Shown: positions 50,501 through 61,424 of the stretch, in pieces | Layout: every line of letters starts with the position of its first letter | How positions within the stretch are numbered: position 1 is the stretch's first letter | Assembly (NCBI RefSeq): GCF_046630445.1 | Contig: NC_092335.1 | Coordinates: forward strand, 545,422,001-545,486,000 | From: Rutidosis leptorrhynchoides | Taxonomy: Eukaryota; Streptophyta; Magnoliopsida; Asterales; Asteraceae | Length of the DNA stretch: 64,000 nucleotides | Direction of reading: 5' to 3' | Position numbers and translations under genes: made by a program | Notes under the pieces: model-generated | Database searches by the model: none | Told to the model about the DNA's origin: nothing | What the model saw: only the letters and a program-made list of their open reading frames with translations

Positions 50501-51395
50501 ATTCGTAAAATTTGACACCAACATGTAAATTTTATGTCCCTACCTCGAATACTAAATTCGCCACTATTTGTCAACATATATCAATCAAAATAACATTACG
50601 TGAATATATTTTATATGATTCAGTACTTTATGATTCATGCCACCCGATGGAAGATGTTAGTACATTTTATTTAACTCCATCGTTCATATCACGTCTGTAA
50701 GTTTATTTCAGTCATTAGATCTTAACAATCATGTAAATGGACATTGGACATTTAGTTTTTGTTTATTTACATTATTCTTGATTGATTATGTTTGCTATAT
50801 GTTTATATAATCGTAAACCTTTCACAAATAAAACGTAAATATATTAAACATTTCTTATATTAGACATAGACATAGTCATAGTCATTCGCACGAATGTCAG
50901 AGACATTCACATGAATGAAAGACTCATTCACACGATAGAGTTCAGTCGATGTAAGAATTTGTCAGACTTGTCATTCGTATGAAAAGTTTTTCGTATGAAT
51001 GTCTAACATTCGCACGATGGAGAGCTGACCGACTATAAATAAGGATTACGGATTCCATTTACATGATACAGATTATTGCAAACCTTAGCCGTTTTCTAGC
51101 TATTCCAATCCATCCTAAGTAATCTCAATACGAATAACAACTCTAGGAATCGTTCTAATCAATTCATAGTTGAGTAGGTTTGATTATACGATCTCGTCGG
51201 ATAAAAGTTTATTCGATTCGTAACTCATTTCAGTGAATTCTACCCATTAGATCGAGTATACCTTTGTTTCTAAAATCTTATAGGCATTAGAGAAAAAGGC
51301 CTACTATACATGGCTACCAGGCCATATTTCATTATACAATGTAAGTTTTTTTTTGCCGTTAAAAAAAACAAAAAAAAATAAAAAAAAAAACTAAA
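50501..51395. other. Unassigned stretch with clustered CATTCG(C/T)A(C/T)GA motifs
   Basis: No coding frame of interest. Between 50880 and 51020 there are at least six motifs such as CATTCGCACGAATG, CATTCACATGAATG and TTCGTATGAATG, near-palindromic and in both orientations. They are followed by GACTATAAATAAGG near 51033, a possible TATA box. It could be a solo LTR remnant of an unrelated element. A/T homopolymer runs (51340-51390) adjoin the copia LTR. Confidence 0.4.
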
Positions 51396-51622
51396 TGTTA
51401 TGAAAGTCAAATATGTCTGCCAATTTTGTGGCTATAAATTTTCCACCGAATTGCACAGTAACTTATATTGTACTATAAATATATGAAGATGTAGTTTGCA
51501 GAAGATGCACCTTTGAATATATATTTTCATATACATATACTCTCTCTCTCTCTCTTCTTTCTATTATTCTCTAATTAGAGACTACATTAATTAAGGTAGT
51601 TATAAACTCCTAAATCACAACA
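51396..51622 (+). repeat. Copia-1 5' LTR, 227 bp
   Basis: TGTTATGAAAG to AAATCACAACA. It contains a TATA-like ACTATAAATATATG at about 51472 and a CT repeat (51540-51560). CGTTATCAGCACGAAG follows immediately and is the likely primer site. I do not assign the tRNA. Confidence 0.92.
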
Positions 51623-51764
51623 CGTTATCAGCACGAAGTGTTCCATATAATCAAGGTTTATCTAAGCAAGCACAAGTCACTAATCAAGGTAAGAAATTCT
51701 TTAACGATATCTTCTATAATTTATTAGTAAGGTAAATATTATTATCATCATAAGTAAAAGTATA

Positions 51765-52085
51765 TTTCTGTAATCTAACTTTTATTAACTTCACTAACAT
51801 TTATATTTATGTTATTTAAGTTATATATGGTCGGTTATACCGCATGAATTATATTTCTGTAATCTAACTTTTATTAACTTAACTAACATTTATATTTATG
51901 TTATTTAAGTTATATATGGTCGGTTATACCGTCTGAATTATATTTATGTAATCTAACTTTATTAAGTTTACTAACATTTATATTTATGTTATTTAAGTTA
52001 TATATGGTCGGTTATACCGTCTGAATTATATTTCTGTAATCTAACTCTTATTAACTTCACTAACATTTATATTTATGTTATCTAA
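51765..52085 (+). repeat. Leader tandem repeat, about 3.6 copies of an 88-89 bp unit
   Basis: Unit starts are marked by TAATCTAAC at 51771, 51860, 51949 and 52037. Each full unit includes TATATATGGTCGGTTATACC. It is followed by a smaller repeat of CGTATTTATACTAAA units (52189-52262). It lies in the untranslated leader between primer site and gag. Confidence 0.92.
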
Positions 52086-52491
52086 CATTCATGATTACTT
52101 ATGCAATTAATCATTATTTATTTCATGCATACTAATGTTTATTCTTAAAATTTATTATTTATGCATAATATGTTTATTCTCTTAATCTTCGTATTTATAC
52201 TAAACGTATTTATACTAAACGTATTTATACTAAATGTATTTATAGTAATCGTATTTGTACTAATAAAATTCTTTTATTAAAATTATTATTAATACAACGA
52301 GTACATAACAGTCGTTAACGTCAACTAACGACGTTAGAACGGTCATATATACATAACGGTTGTTAATGTCAACTGACGACGTTACAACGACTATATTTTT
52401 CAAATATAAAATAAACATCTCCGTTTTCACATTTTCACAAATCAATCTTCATTTTCTCAGATTACTACTCTCAAAAAGTTTTTTTGTAAAG

Positions 52492-52656
52492 ATGATTCAC
52501 ACAAGGATGATTTTTCCTATTGTATTGGTCATACTAACTATCATCATTGTTGCTAATATACCACCGGGTGAACCTATATTCTATCTTGCTCTTGTGGTTT
52601 TATTATTTGTAATCATGCTATTATTCTGTTGTTTGCTACTTATGAATTTAAAATGA
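52492..52656 (+). CDS. Copia-1 leader ORF, 54-residue hydrophobic protein
   Basis: An intact short ORF 84 bp before gag. It reads MIHTRMIFPIVLVILTIIIV, then NIPPGEPIFYLAL, then a second hydrophobic helix ending in LLLMNLK. The helix, PPxE turn, aromatic pair and second helix have the same plan as the antisense small ORFs of the three LARDs (LPPEE turn followed by YFY). The similarity is by eye and limited, so common origin is possible but not proven. Its role is unknown. It could act as an upstream ORF controlling gag translation or be a membrane-active accessory peptide. Confidence 0.45.
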   Translation: MIHTRMIFPIVLVILTIIIVANIPPGEPIFYLALVVLLFVIMLLFCCLLLMNLK

Positions 52657-52740
52657 TTCTAATTTCATTTTATTATTTGTCTATAAATAGAAGTTGATTA
52701 TGATTATGATATATGTTGTTCATCTTTTTGATAATAGAAA

Positions 52741-53193
52741 ATGTCGAATTTGAAAAGGCTTAAATTTGCTCCTTTAGAATCAAGTGGGAACAACTACTTA
52801 ACATGGGTTATGAATGTAGAAAAATATCTCAAATCAATCGGTATTTTAGAAACCCTGAATGAAAATAATAATTGTTCCGAACAAGAGAAAGCAATAGCAA
52901 GTATTTTTCTTAGCAAACATATTGATGAGTCCTTAGAATCTACATATTATATGATCGAAGATCCAAGTGTATTATGGAAAATACTCAAAGATAGATACGA
53001 TATTAATTATCAAGAAATAACGGTGATCCATGAAAGAATAAAATTAAAGATGTTAGTAGACGCTCTTATAAGAATCCCGGAGATTCTTATTAATGATCAG
53101 GTAACGTGGATCATCAGTCTAGTATTTCTTGAATACATGAACATCTTGTTTATCTCTAAAAATAAGTCCCAAAAGAAAAGAAAACGAGAGTGA
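52741..53193 (+). pseudogene. gag: Copia-1 gag, N-terminal part
   Basis: The ATG at 52741 opens MSNLKRLKFAPLESSGNNYL, the usual start of copia gag (UBN2-type), with TWVMNVEKYLKSIG and EDPSVLWKILKDRYD. The frame is open for 150 codons and then drifts into a short basic tail, KNKSQKKRKRE. The zinc-knuckle region expected after it is missing, deleted relative to the family. Confidence 0.88.
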
Positions 53194-53429
53194 ATCTGTT
53201 AAAAAATCTTGATTAAATAAACCCTGAGCTACCTTGAGACTTGAATGGTTTGAATTTTCTAAGATGACTAGCTTGTTATGTATCACTCATAAATAAATGG
53301 TTTTAGACCATAACGCATATGTTTATTAAGAGTTGTGTTTTATGTACTTCATATTGTAACTTGTTTGTAGGTAATATAATTTGATTATCTTGCTGAAATA
53401 TAACTCATTATTTGCTTATCTTATTTGAA

Positions 53430-53770
53430 GTTTTAGTATGAATCCTGCTGAAATACAACATCAATTAAATGGTAAAGACCTATGTATTGCAGATAGTGGT
53501 AACATACACACTATGATCAAATCTAAGAAATATTTCATTGATTTAAATCAAATGAAGGAATTATAAATACTATATCAGGTCTTGCAAACTTGATATAAGG
53601 AACGGAAAAGGCAAAAATTCATATTACCAAATGGTACGAGTTTTCTGATAAACAATGCTTTATTTTCTCCCAAATCAAAGAGAAATTTGTTAAGTTTCTC
53701 TGATATATATCATAATGGATATGATTATCAGTCAATGATAACCGGAAATGAGAAATACCTATGTAGCACC
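53430..53770 (+). pseudogene. Copia-1 protease region
   Basis: LCIADSGNIHTMIKSKKYF carries the DSG aspartic-protease motif. A stop follows after NQMKEL. In a shifted frame come ILPNGTSFLINNALFSPKSK and LLSFSDIYHNGYDYQSM, the usual sequence after protease in copia pol. Polyprotein cleavage would be its role, but the frame is broken. Confidence 0.85.
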
Positions 53771-53777
53771 GAAAAAC

Positions 53778-53985
53778 GTATATGATGAAAAGCGCGGTGC
53801 ATATGATTAAAAGCGCATATGATAAAAAGCGCATATGATGAAAAGCGCAGCGCATATGATTAAAAGCGCATATGATAAAAAGCGCATATGATGAAAAGCG
53901 CATCGCATATGATTAAAAGCGCAGTACATATGATGAAAAGCGCAGCGCATATGGTGAAAAGGATATATGATGAAAAGCACATATG
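53778..53985 (+). repeat. Tandem array of GCGCATATGATGAAAA units inside copia-1 pol
   Basis: About a dozen 16-20 bp units, such as AAGCGCATATGATGAAAA, AAGCGCATATGATTAAAA and versions with GCAGC inserted. The array occupies the place where the segment between protease and integrase (GAG-pre-integrase) normally stands, so it has replaced or overgrown it. Confidence 0.9.
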
Positions 53986-54009
53986 GTGATTAATGAAAAG
54001 AATATTGAG

Positions 54010-54560
54010 AAAGAATCACCAATGTTTCTTGAAAGAATTCAAGGTTATATATATGGACCAATACATCCATCATGTGGACCATTTTGATATTTCATGATTC
54101 TAATAGACGCATCTAGCGGATGGTCTCATGTTTGTGTGTTATCAAGCCGTAATATGGCATTTGCAAAGTTTCTTGCACAAATTATTAAATTGAGAACACA
54201 TTATTCTGATTACACCATTAAAAGGATGAGACTTGATAATGCTGGTGAGTTAACATCTCAAGCATTTAATGATAATTATATGTCTACAGGGATTGTTGTT
54301 GAACATTCAGTTGCTCATGTGCATACACAAAATTGGTTTAGCTGAATCAATAGATAAACGCTTGCAGCTAATAACTAGACAATTGGTAATGAGTATAAAA
54401 CTCTCAATATTTATATGGGGACATGTAAATTTACATGATGCGACATTAATTCGCATTAAACCAAGTGCAAGTCATAAATATTCTCCATTACCAACTTAAT
54501 TTTGGTCGAGAGCCAAATATTTTTCATCTTAGAACATTTGGTAGTGCAGTGTATTTTTAA
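54010..54560 (+). pseudogene. Copia-1 integrase region
   Basis: GYIYGPIHPSCGPF then MILIDASSGWSHVCVLSSRN (first catalytic Asp), IKRMRLDNAGELTSQAF (second Asp) and, in another frame, GLAESIDKRLQLI (Glu). These are the DDE integrase positions of copia. Several frames are needed. The beginning of the following linker (FGREPNIFHLRTFG) is visible near 54510. Confidence 0.85.
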
Positions 54561-55149
54561 TTGCACCACCACAATAAATGGTTCCTCAAAGAAGGATTGA
54601 AATATATGTTGGATATGAAACATCTTCAATCATAAGATATATTGAATCCATGACGGGTGATGTTTTTACAACACATTTTTGCTGATTGTCATTTTAATGA
54701 AAAATTATTCCCTAGATTATGGGGAGAAATGAAAAAATAAATAAAATGATGTTTCATGATGTGAACATCAATTAAGGTATCTTGATACTCGCACAAAAGA
54801 ATGCGAAACAAAAATTCAAAAAATAATGCATATGCAAGAACTTGCGAATAAATTGCCCGATGCATTTACAGATGAGTCTTTTGTCACTTCTGAAATGTGG
54901 AAGACAAATTAGTTCTAAAGATAAAAATCCTCGAAAAGGAAAATCAGCTGATAATGAGGTAAATAAAAAAAAAGGTGTTCAAGAAGAACCACAAATCAAT
55001 ATTCCTTCTTCGGAGGATATTGACGATGTAAATACATAAATTGCAATAAATTATGCAATATTATGGAACCGAAACAAAATGAAAAATATTGATTTTTCAT
55101 ATAATCTTACAATGACATTATGAATAAAGATGATGATCTGGAACCAAAA
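54561..55149 (+). pseudogene. Copia-1 linker between integrase and RT
   Basis: Decayed low-conservation region. Fragments such as PRLWGEMKK and CPMHLQMSLLSLLKCG resemble the linker of copia pol. A Lys-rich stretch and a short A run lie at 54930-54980. No intact frame. Confidence 0.6.
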
Positions 55150-55944
55150 TCTGTCATTGCATGTCAAAATAGACATGATTGGACTCAATGGATAGGAGCA
55201 ATACGAGCTGAATTAGAATCGATCAATAAAAGAAAAGTTTTCGGATCAATCGTTATCACTTTTAAAGATGTGAAATGTATGAGATAAAAAATGAATTTTT
55301 ATCCGAAAAAGAAATGAGAAAAAATGAAGTTACAAGATAAAGCTAGACTTGTAACTCAAGATTTCTCTCAAAGACCATGAATGGATTATGAGGAAAACTT
55401 ATTCTCCTGTTATGGATGCAATTACTTTAAGATACTTAATCAGCCTAACAATTTCTAAAAATTTAGAAATGCATCTCATGGATGTTATTACTACTTATTT
55501 AAATGAATCACTTGATAGTGATATATACATGAATATACATGAAGGGTTTAAGGTATCAGAAACATCTAATGCAAAACCCAAAGAAATGTATTCCATTGAA
55601 TCACAAAGATTTTTATATGGGTTGATACAATAGTATAACTGATTAAGTGATTACTTGATAAGAAAAAGGGTATACAAATAATCTTATTTGAACATGTGTT
55701 CTTATTAAGAAAACAATGTCCGGATATGTGATTGTAAGTTGTTTATGTCAATGGTCATAACATCATCTGAACAAATAAAGAGATCTATGAAATCATTCAA
55801 CTTCTAAAAAAAATTAAATGAAAGATCTTGAAAAAAAACCAAGTATTGCCTTGGATTTCAAATTGAGCATATGCCTAATGGTTTACTTGTACATCAAACA
55901 AACTATACCGAAAAGATTTTAAAACATTTTTAAAGACAAAACCA
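55150..55944 (+). pseudogene. Copia-1 reverse transcriptase region
   Basis: DWTQWIGAIRAELESINKR opens the RT domain, then KARLVTQDFSQRP and SPVMDAITLRYLISLTISKN, MDVITTYLNESLDSDIYMN and IEHMPNGLLVHQTNYTEKIL. At the place of the catalytic YVDD the sequence reads VYVNGHN near 55745, so both catalytic Asp residues are gone. Many stops. The stretch 55388-55633 is the longest open part. Confidence 0.85.
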
Positions 55945-56935
55945 TTGGTTGATATATCACTCAATATTGACACTGATCCATTTCATCCCCGTGAAGATCA
56001 TGAAGATCTTTACGAATCAGAAGTTCCATATCTTAGTGCAATTGGGGTTATTATGTATTTTACAAATTATACAAGACCTGACATTTATTTTGCAGTTAAT
56101 TTGTTGACAAGGTTCAGCTCAACCCCTACAAAAAGACATTGAAATGGGATCAAGCAGATATTTTGATACCCTTGAGGAACTGTTGATTTAAAAATATTTT
56201 ATTCTAACGCTTCAAAATAAGATTTGGTTGATTATGTATATGCAGGTCATTCATCAAATCCTCATAAAGATAAATCTCAAACTCGATATGTATTCCTAAA
56301 TGGAGGTACCACAAAATCATGGCCTTCTTAAAACAAACATTTGTTGCAACATCATCAAATCATGACGAAGTGATTGCATTATATGAAACTACTCGAAAAT
56401 GTGTTTGGTTGAGATCAATGACACAAATCATTATTGATTCTTGTGGACTAGAACGATATAAAAGACCAACAACTATATTCACCAACAACTATATATAAAG
56501 ATAATGCAGCTTGCATAATACAAATGAAAGAAGAGTATCAAAAGTGACAGAACAAAATATAAATGCTGACGAGGCGCCAAAGCCATAGACGATCTTAACG
56601 GTCATAAGTTTGATGGAAAAAATGGCATGTTGGTAAGGCTCAGAAAAGACTAAAAGGGAATAGGAATTGAAACAAGGGTTTGAGCAAATCATGAAGGAGA
56701 CTGTAGACAAATCACAGGGGCTAAACTTGTAGATAAAAGATTTAGATGATACAGTTTCAGATGAAAACCTCAGATTCTTCTCATATACTCAAGATCTCAT
56801 AAAAGACAACCAGATTAAAATGAGATACGTTCAATCAACAACTATGCTGATCGTTATACCAAAGTACTGTCAACCGCTGTTTTCAGAACACACGTTCACA
56901 ATATTGGCATGAGGCAAGTTCAAAAGATGTGACGA
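55945..56935 (+). pseudogene. Copia-1 RNase H region, interrupted by a PABP fragment
   Basis: YLSAIGVIMYFTNYTRPDI and AVNLLTRFSSTPTKRH mark the end of RT and the connection to RNase H. The RNase H end reads IQMKEEYQ up to about 56561, then jumps to FFSYTQDLIKDNQIKM at about 56772 and continues NYADRYTKVLSTAV. The break contains the PABP segment at 56562-56770. A further 150 bp to the 3' LTR hold the 3' untranslated end with the tract AAGGAGGAG at 57082-57090. Confidence 0.85.
56562..56770 (+). pseudogene. PABP fragment inserted in copia-1 RNase H
   Basis: NADEA at the start, then DDLNGHKFDGK, HVGKAQKR, and in another frame ELKQGFEQIMKETVDKSQGL, then NL*IKDLDDTVSDENLR. This is the RRM3 end, linker and RRM4 start of a plant poly(A)-binding protein, more complete than the LARD relics. 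The right junction may lie in a short shared string (CTCAGATTCTTC) that fits both PABP and the resuming RNase H. Sense orientation relative to copia-1. Confidence 0.75.
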
Positions 56936-57090
56936 CACAGCGATGTCTACTTAAGGGGGAGTCAACTCTATACTGCACTCTTTTTCCCTTGACTAAAGTT
57001 TTTATCCCACTGGGTTTTTCTTTAGCAAGGTTTTTAACGAGACAGTACTAGTTGCTCTATAATGAACTAAAATTGTCATCCAAGGAGGAG

Positions 57091-57315
57091 TGTTATGAAA
57101 GTCAAATATGTCTGCCAATTTTGTGGCTATTTATTTTCCACCGAATTGCACAGTAACTTATGTTGTACTATAAATATATGAAGATGTAGTTTACAGAAGA
57201 TGCACCTTTGAATATATATTTTCATATATATATACTGTCTTTCTCTCTTCTTTCTATTATTCTCTAATTAGAGACTACATTAATTAAGGTAGTTATAAAC
57301 TCCTAAATCACAACA
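57091..57315 (+). repeat. Copia-1 3' LTR, 225 bp
   Basis: Matches 51396-51622 with a few substitutions and a shorter CT run. It ends AAATCACAACA. Confidence 0.93.
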
Positions 57316-57429
57316 GTAAGTTTGTTTTTGACCATTAATTGTGTTTGTAAAATTTTAAAACATTTCACTAAGATTCCGTTTTAAGTGCGTATTTTTAGAG
57401 TTACTGAGTGATAATATAATATAAAATAA

Positions 57430-58255
57430 ACTATGCGGAGAACCCTGACACTGTTCCCTTGAAAATTTTCTGATTGATTTCTCGTCGGAATCCATCTACG
57501 TTTTTCATCATGCCTAATGGAAAATAATTCACAACGAAAAATCTACAAAGCGGAAACAAACCCCCGTTGACAAACATTTTCCAACCCGTATGAACCTGTG
57601 AGGATGCTAACAAATAAGGTACACCAAATTGAATACAAATCATCCCCAAATCATCAAATAAATGACAATCAAGCACACACAAAGACACAAGACTTTTTAC
57701 GTGGAAAACTCTCTCAAAACAAGAGTAAAAAACCACAGGACGTGTAGGCCACTTAAAATCCACTATCACCAATAAGAGAGCAATATAATAGGTTTTCTCT
57801 AAGTTAAATAGAGGTATACAAATTCATCATACTCTTGAACTACAACAATCAACAAGTATATGAAACAACCTAAAGACATAAGAGGAATATTAACACCCAA
57901 AAAACATCTACTGTTCCAGCAGCTCTAACTCGAGCCACAGACCTCTTTAGATAAATTCAACGGTAGAAAACTTTGGCCCAAATGTCACGAACACACTTTC
58001 CAAAAATGGTGAATATTCAAAGGTCGGGTATTCGAGAATCGTCTCTTTTCTGAGCAGCTATATGTGTAGATGGGAATGGGGTTTTTCACTCTTTTTCTTG
58101 AACTCTTAACTCTCTCATCTTGAAAAATGGTTGCACTAACTTGTTTAAATGATATCCTAATCATACAAGGCCAAGTAAACCTTGTAGTGGGTCAAATTTA
58201 TTGGGCCAAGCTTCCTCATATACAGAAACCCATTTAATTGGAATTTAACCCAACA
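57430..58255 (-). repeat. Copia-2 3' LTR, left end uncertain
   Basis: Read on the minus strand it begins TGTTGGGTTAAATTCC directly after the purine run GGGAGAGAC (58256-58264) that follows an RNase H end. I cannot fix the other end because no second copy is in the window; 57430 is a guess. No gene within it. Confidence 0.6.
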
Positions 58256-58258
58256 GTC

Positions 58259-58644
58259 TCTCCCTTTCCGATTATGAGGAACAGTTCGCCATCACATCGA
58301 TCGAGTAACATACCTTTGTTCTTATCACATGCCAAAGCCTTTGTGAACATATCTGAACTGTTATCATCTGTATGAACTTTATCAAGTTCAAACAAACCAT
58401 CTTCAAGACATTCTCTAATCTAACGATACCACACATCAATATGTTTTGTTCGCTTATAAAACATAGAGTTTCTAGGAAAGTGAATTGCACTCTCATTATC
58501 ACAAAAAGCTACATATCGTGATTTATTGTACTCAAGGTATTGTAGAAACCTTTTCATACATAAAAGTTCTTTACACACTTCTGTTGCTGTCACATACTTA
58601 GCCTCGTTTGTAGACAAGGCAACTGATATCGCGTAAAAATTCAT
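58259..58644 (-). pseudogene. Copia-2 RNase H C-terminus
   Basis: The minus strand reads ALSTNEAKYVTATEVCKELL, MKRFLQYLEYNKSRYVAFCD and SAIHFPRNSMFYKRTKHIDV, the typical end of copia RNase H, then after a stop (WYR*IRE) VHTDDNSSDMFTKALACDK. The rest of the element is absent; the upstream boundary is near 58645. A different copia family from copia-1 (other LTR and tract). Confidence 0.88.
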
Positions 58645-60599
58645 GTTTTTACTAATGATATCTACTCAAATCCTACATGAAATCAAGCAAAATAGTTATA
58701 TAAATGCGCTAATCCACTAAGTTTTGCTAAACAAGACTTCAAAAGCTCATATAGCGAAAAAGCCGGAAAAAGAGCCTAAATTAGGGTTTTCTAACCATAA
58801 TCTTAAAAACTACCCTAGAAGACCACCACAAGAGCTAAAGATCACTAACCAGGGCTGCCAAAACTTATTTAAGACATGTATATGAAGATCTACCAAGAAC
58901 CTAGAATCTCATCTTATTCATATAGAAAGATCAAGACGTTATAAGTCTTACGCACACTAAAAAAACACACAAAACCCTAATCATACAATGATAGGTTAGA
59001 TAATGGTTTAGATCATGAGAATTGAAGATATGATTAAGTGATATAGGTGTTCGGACAGTGATGAACTAGTTATGACAGAGAGTAAAAATATAAAAGTTGT
59101 ATATCCATAGCATCTTGAACAGGATACAATGCAATGGGTATGTGTTAAGACTACTTACGTTCCATATATAGCCCTCCTCTATAGTCCTTCTATTTAAGCT
59201 TCATTTCTTCGATTGGCCTTCATTTCCTTTGTTCACATTGTATCTCAAAGTGTCATGTGTGAATTCTGAGTTTGCGATGATCTCTGATGTGCTTTATGAA
59301 TTCTTCAAGGCTTATCTTCATGTTGATGTCTTCAAATTTATTTTGTCGATAATCAAGATAACTCAACGCGGCATTGAGTAGAATATTTGTGATGTTCACT
59401 TGTTCTGATGAACACCTTTTCTCATTGAGAATTAACGAATACAAAACCTTGGGTTCGAATATTGTTTGAAACAACATCATATTCTCGAGTCCTTCTAAAG
59501 TTTGATCTGGCCAAGTAATCTAAATCTTTTTCTCATTAGCTTCAACACCCATTTAAAAGTCTTCACGTCTCACCAGTTCAATTGTCTCATTCATGAATCT
59601 CTTCATAGACTCTAACGCCTTTGTCTTTGCATGAGGAAGTTTATTAAGATTGCTCAAGTAAGTGTAGATGTGAATGGTGTTAATAATGTTGAGATTTGGG
59701 ATATCAGCATCCGGACACTTGTAATTATTTCCGTCTTCTCGTATGAAATGAAACTGACATAAGACATCTTTAACATCTCCAAGATTTTCTCCAAGTTTTT
59801 TAACATCCATCACGGTTGTTATATGATATTTTTATTGAAGCCATAAATTGTCTACATTCTTGTTTACGCGTCTCCTCCAAATCCAACGATACTATTTCTT
59901 TCATGCTGTGGTATTAACTCTGATCCAATATATGTTAAACGTTCACTTCTCAGACTTTCATTTATGCGGAAGATTCTATAAGCGTTCTCTTCAATGATGT
60001 ATTTCTTAGAGTTAAGAAATCATGTTAACACCCAAATTTAATCTATTTTCTCGATTCTTGAAGAATAACTCATTGTTAAACTTAAACCAAGAATTAAGTT
60101 TTGACTTTGGAGACATTGGTGTAGATGTTGAAGGATTGGAAGTTGAACATTTGTTATCATTTGTTGTTTGTTGTTCTGGTGAAGTTGTTGTTTGTTCCGG
60201 AGAATTTGTTGTGTCGTAAGTGTTAACATTCTCTTCTTTGATTTGTTAAAAGATGTCATCTTCATTTGGCCCTTCATAATGACTTTCAAAGTCTTCATCC
60301 GTAGAATCATCCTCATCTTTACTGGGTAACAAATTCTCTAGGTTTTCATTATCAACTATTTATACATCCTCCGGTATTTCAGGTAAGAAAGATAATGTAC
60401 TCAATACAATACATCCATCATCATCAATCTCTTGTAAGTATGAACTTCTTAAAACTAAGCCTTCATCAAACGGTCCACTCATGGCATACCTTTTGATATT
60501 GTTATACCACATTTGAAACCTAAATATCGTGGTCCATAAACTCATACTATTGCCATAAACCTATGAACTCACTCAACCATTGTGTTAAAACTTTTACGC
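58645..60599. other. Unassigned decayed region with minus-strand ORFs
   Basis: Minus-strand frames at 59253-59480, 59553-59813, 60038-60316 and 60360-60545 have plausible protein-like composition, for example DADIPNLNIINTIHIYTYL and an acidic DSTDEDFESHYEGPNEDD. I recognise no domain. They could be exons of a decayed gene or linker sequence of an old element. No LTR pair is visible. Confidence 0.3.
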
Positions 60600-61421
60600 A
60601 GTTTTGTCTCAGGTAACTAGATGTTGTTGAGCAAGATGTTATGTTTCTTGGCTATGTGGAGTCCGCATTTATTTGCATTTTATTTACTTTAAAACCTTTT
60701 GTATTGGTTTGTAATAACTATTGAATTATTTATTTTTCCGCTGCAATAAGCATGTCTTTTTAAAACGTCTCATTTAGAGGTCGTTCTCGTTATTAACAAT
60801 TTATAGATATGAAATTGTCACAAACATGGGACCACTTTTGGGGGTGTGACATTTCCGGACACCTCCCCATCTTTTCCTGGCAAGATACCGGTGAACGCAC
60901 CTACACCACTAATATCTAAGTCTCTTTTGGAACTTTTCTCACTAGATTTGTGTCCGCTTAATGTCGATGTGAGGAGATAGTGAGGTCAGATGGGGAATAA
61001 CCTGATCGACCTCTCGGGGCATAGAGTTTTTAGGGGGCGACCTCTCGGGGCACAAAGTTTTCAGGAGGAAACTTTTTTATATATACAGACACAATCGAAG
61101 ATTTGAGAAACAACGAAACTAGGGAAACATAACTGAAGCAGCCAAGGCTAAGCACATTAGGCCCAAAAAGAATAATCAAAGGCCCGAGAAAAATAAGACA
61201 TCAAAGTCCACTAGTATTCTAGTAAGGCCTAATTGGCCTTTTTTTAAATAACTTATATAACTCGCGAGGGCCTAAGGGAATTTTTTTCACCTCGTTCTTG
61301 GTACCTAAATTCTCGGGACCTGCCCTTTACAGGAGACCCCGAAATTTGGCTATTTTCAAGAATAGTTAGATTCTTTTCCCCTTAAAATCTTTTAGTCGTT
61401 TATTACTTTAACTACTTTACA
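60600..61421. other. LTR-like remnant and unassigned sequence
   Basis: The stretch 60555-60850 has blocks seen near the 3' ends of gypsy-type LTRs here: AACCTATGAACTCAC, TGTCTCAGGTA and TTTAGAGGTCG. It is probably part of a decayed LTR. After it, 61005-61070 holds a duplicated CGACCTCTCGGGGCA unit. Nothing else recognised. Confidence 0.35.
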
Positions 61422-61424
61422 TTA

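Larger units (their letters stand above)
51396..57315 (+). mobile_element. Copia-1, decayed Ty1/copia element with both LTRs
   Basis: Short LTRs of about 226 bp at each end. Between them lie remnants of gag, protease, integrase, RT and RNase H in copia order, all on the plus strand. The flanks CTAAA and GTAAG do not form a clean 5-bp duplication. The interior is full of stops, yet the LTRs remain close to identical, which suggests a non-autonomous copy that may have moved after its genes had decayed. Confidence 0.9.
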
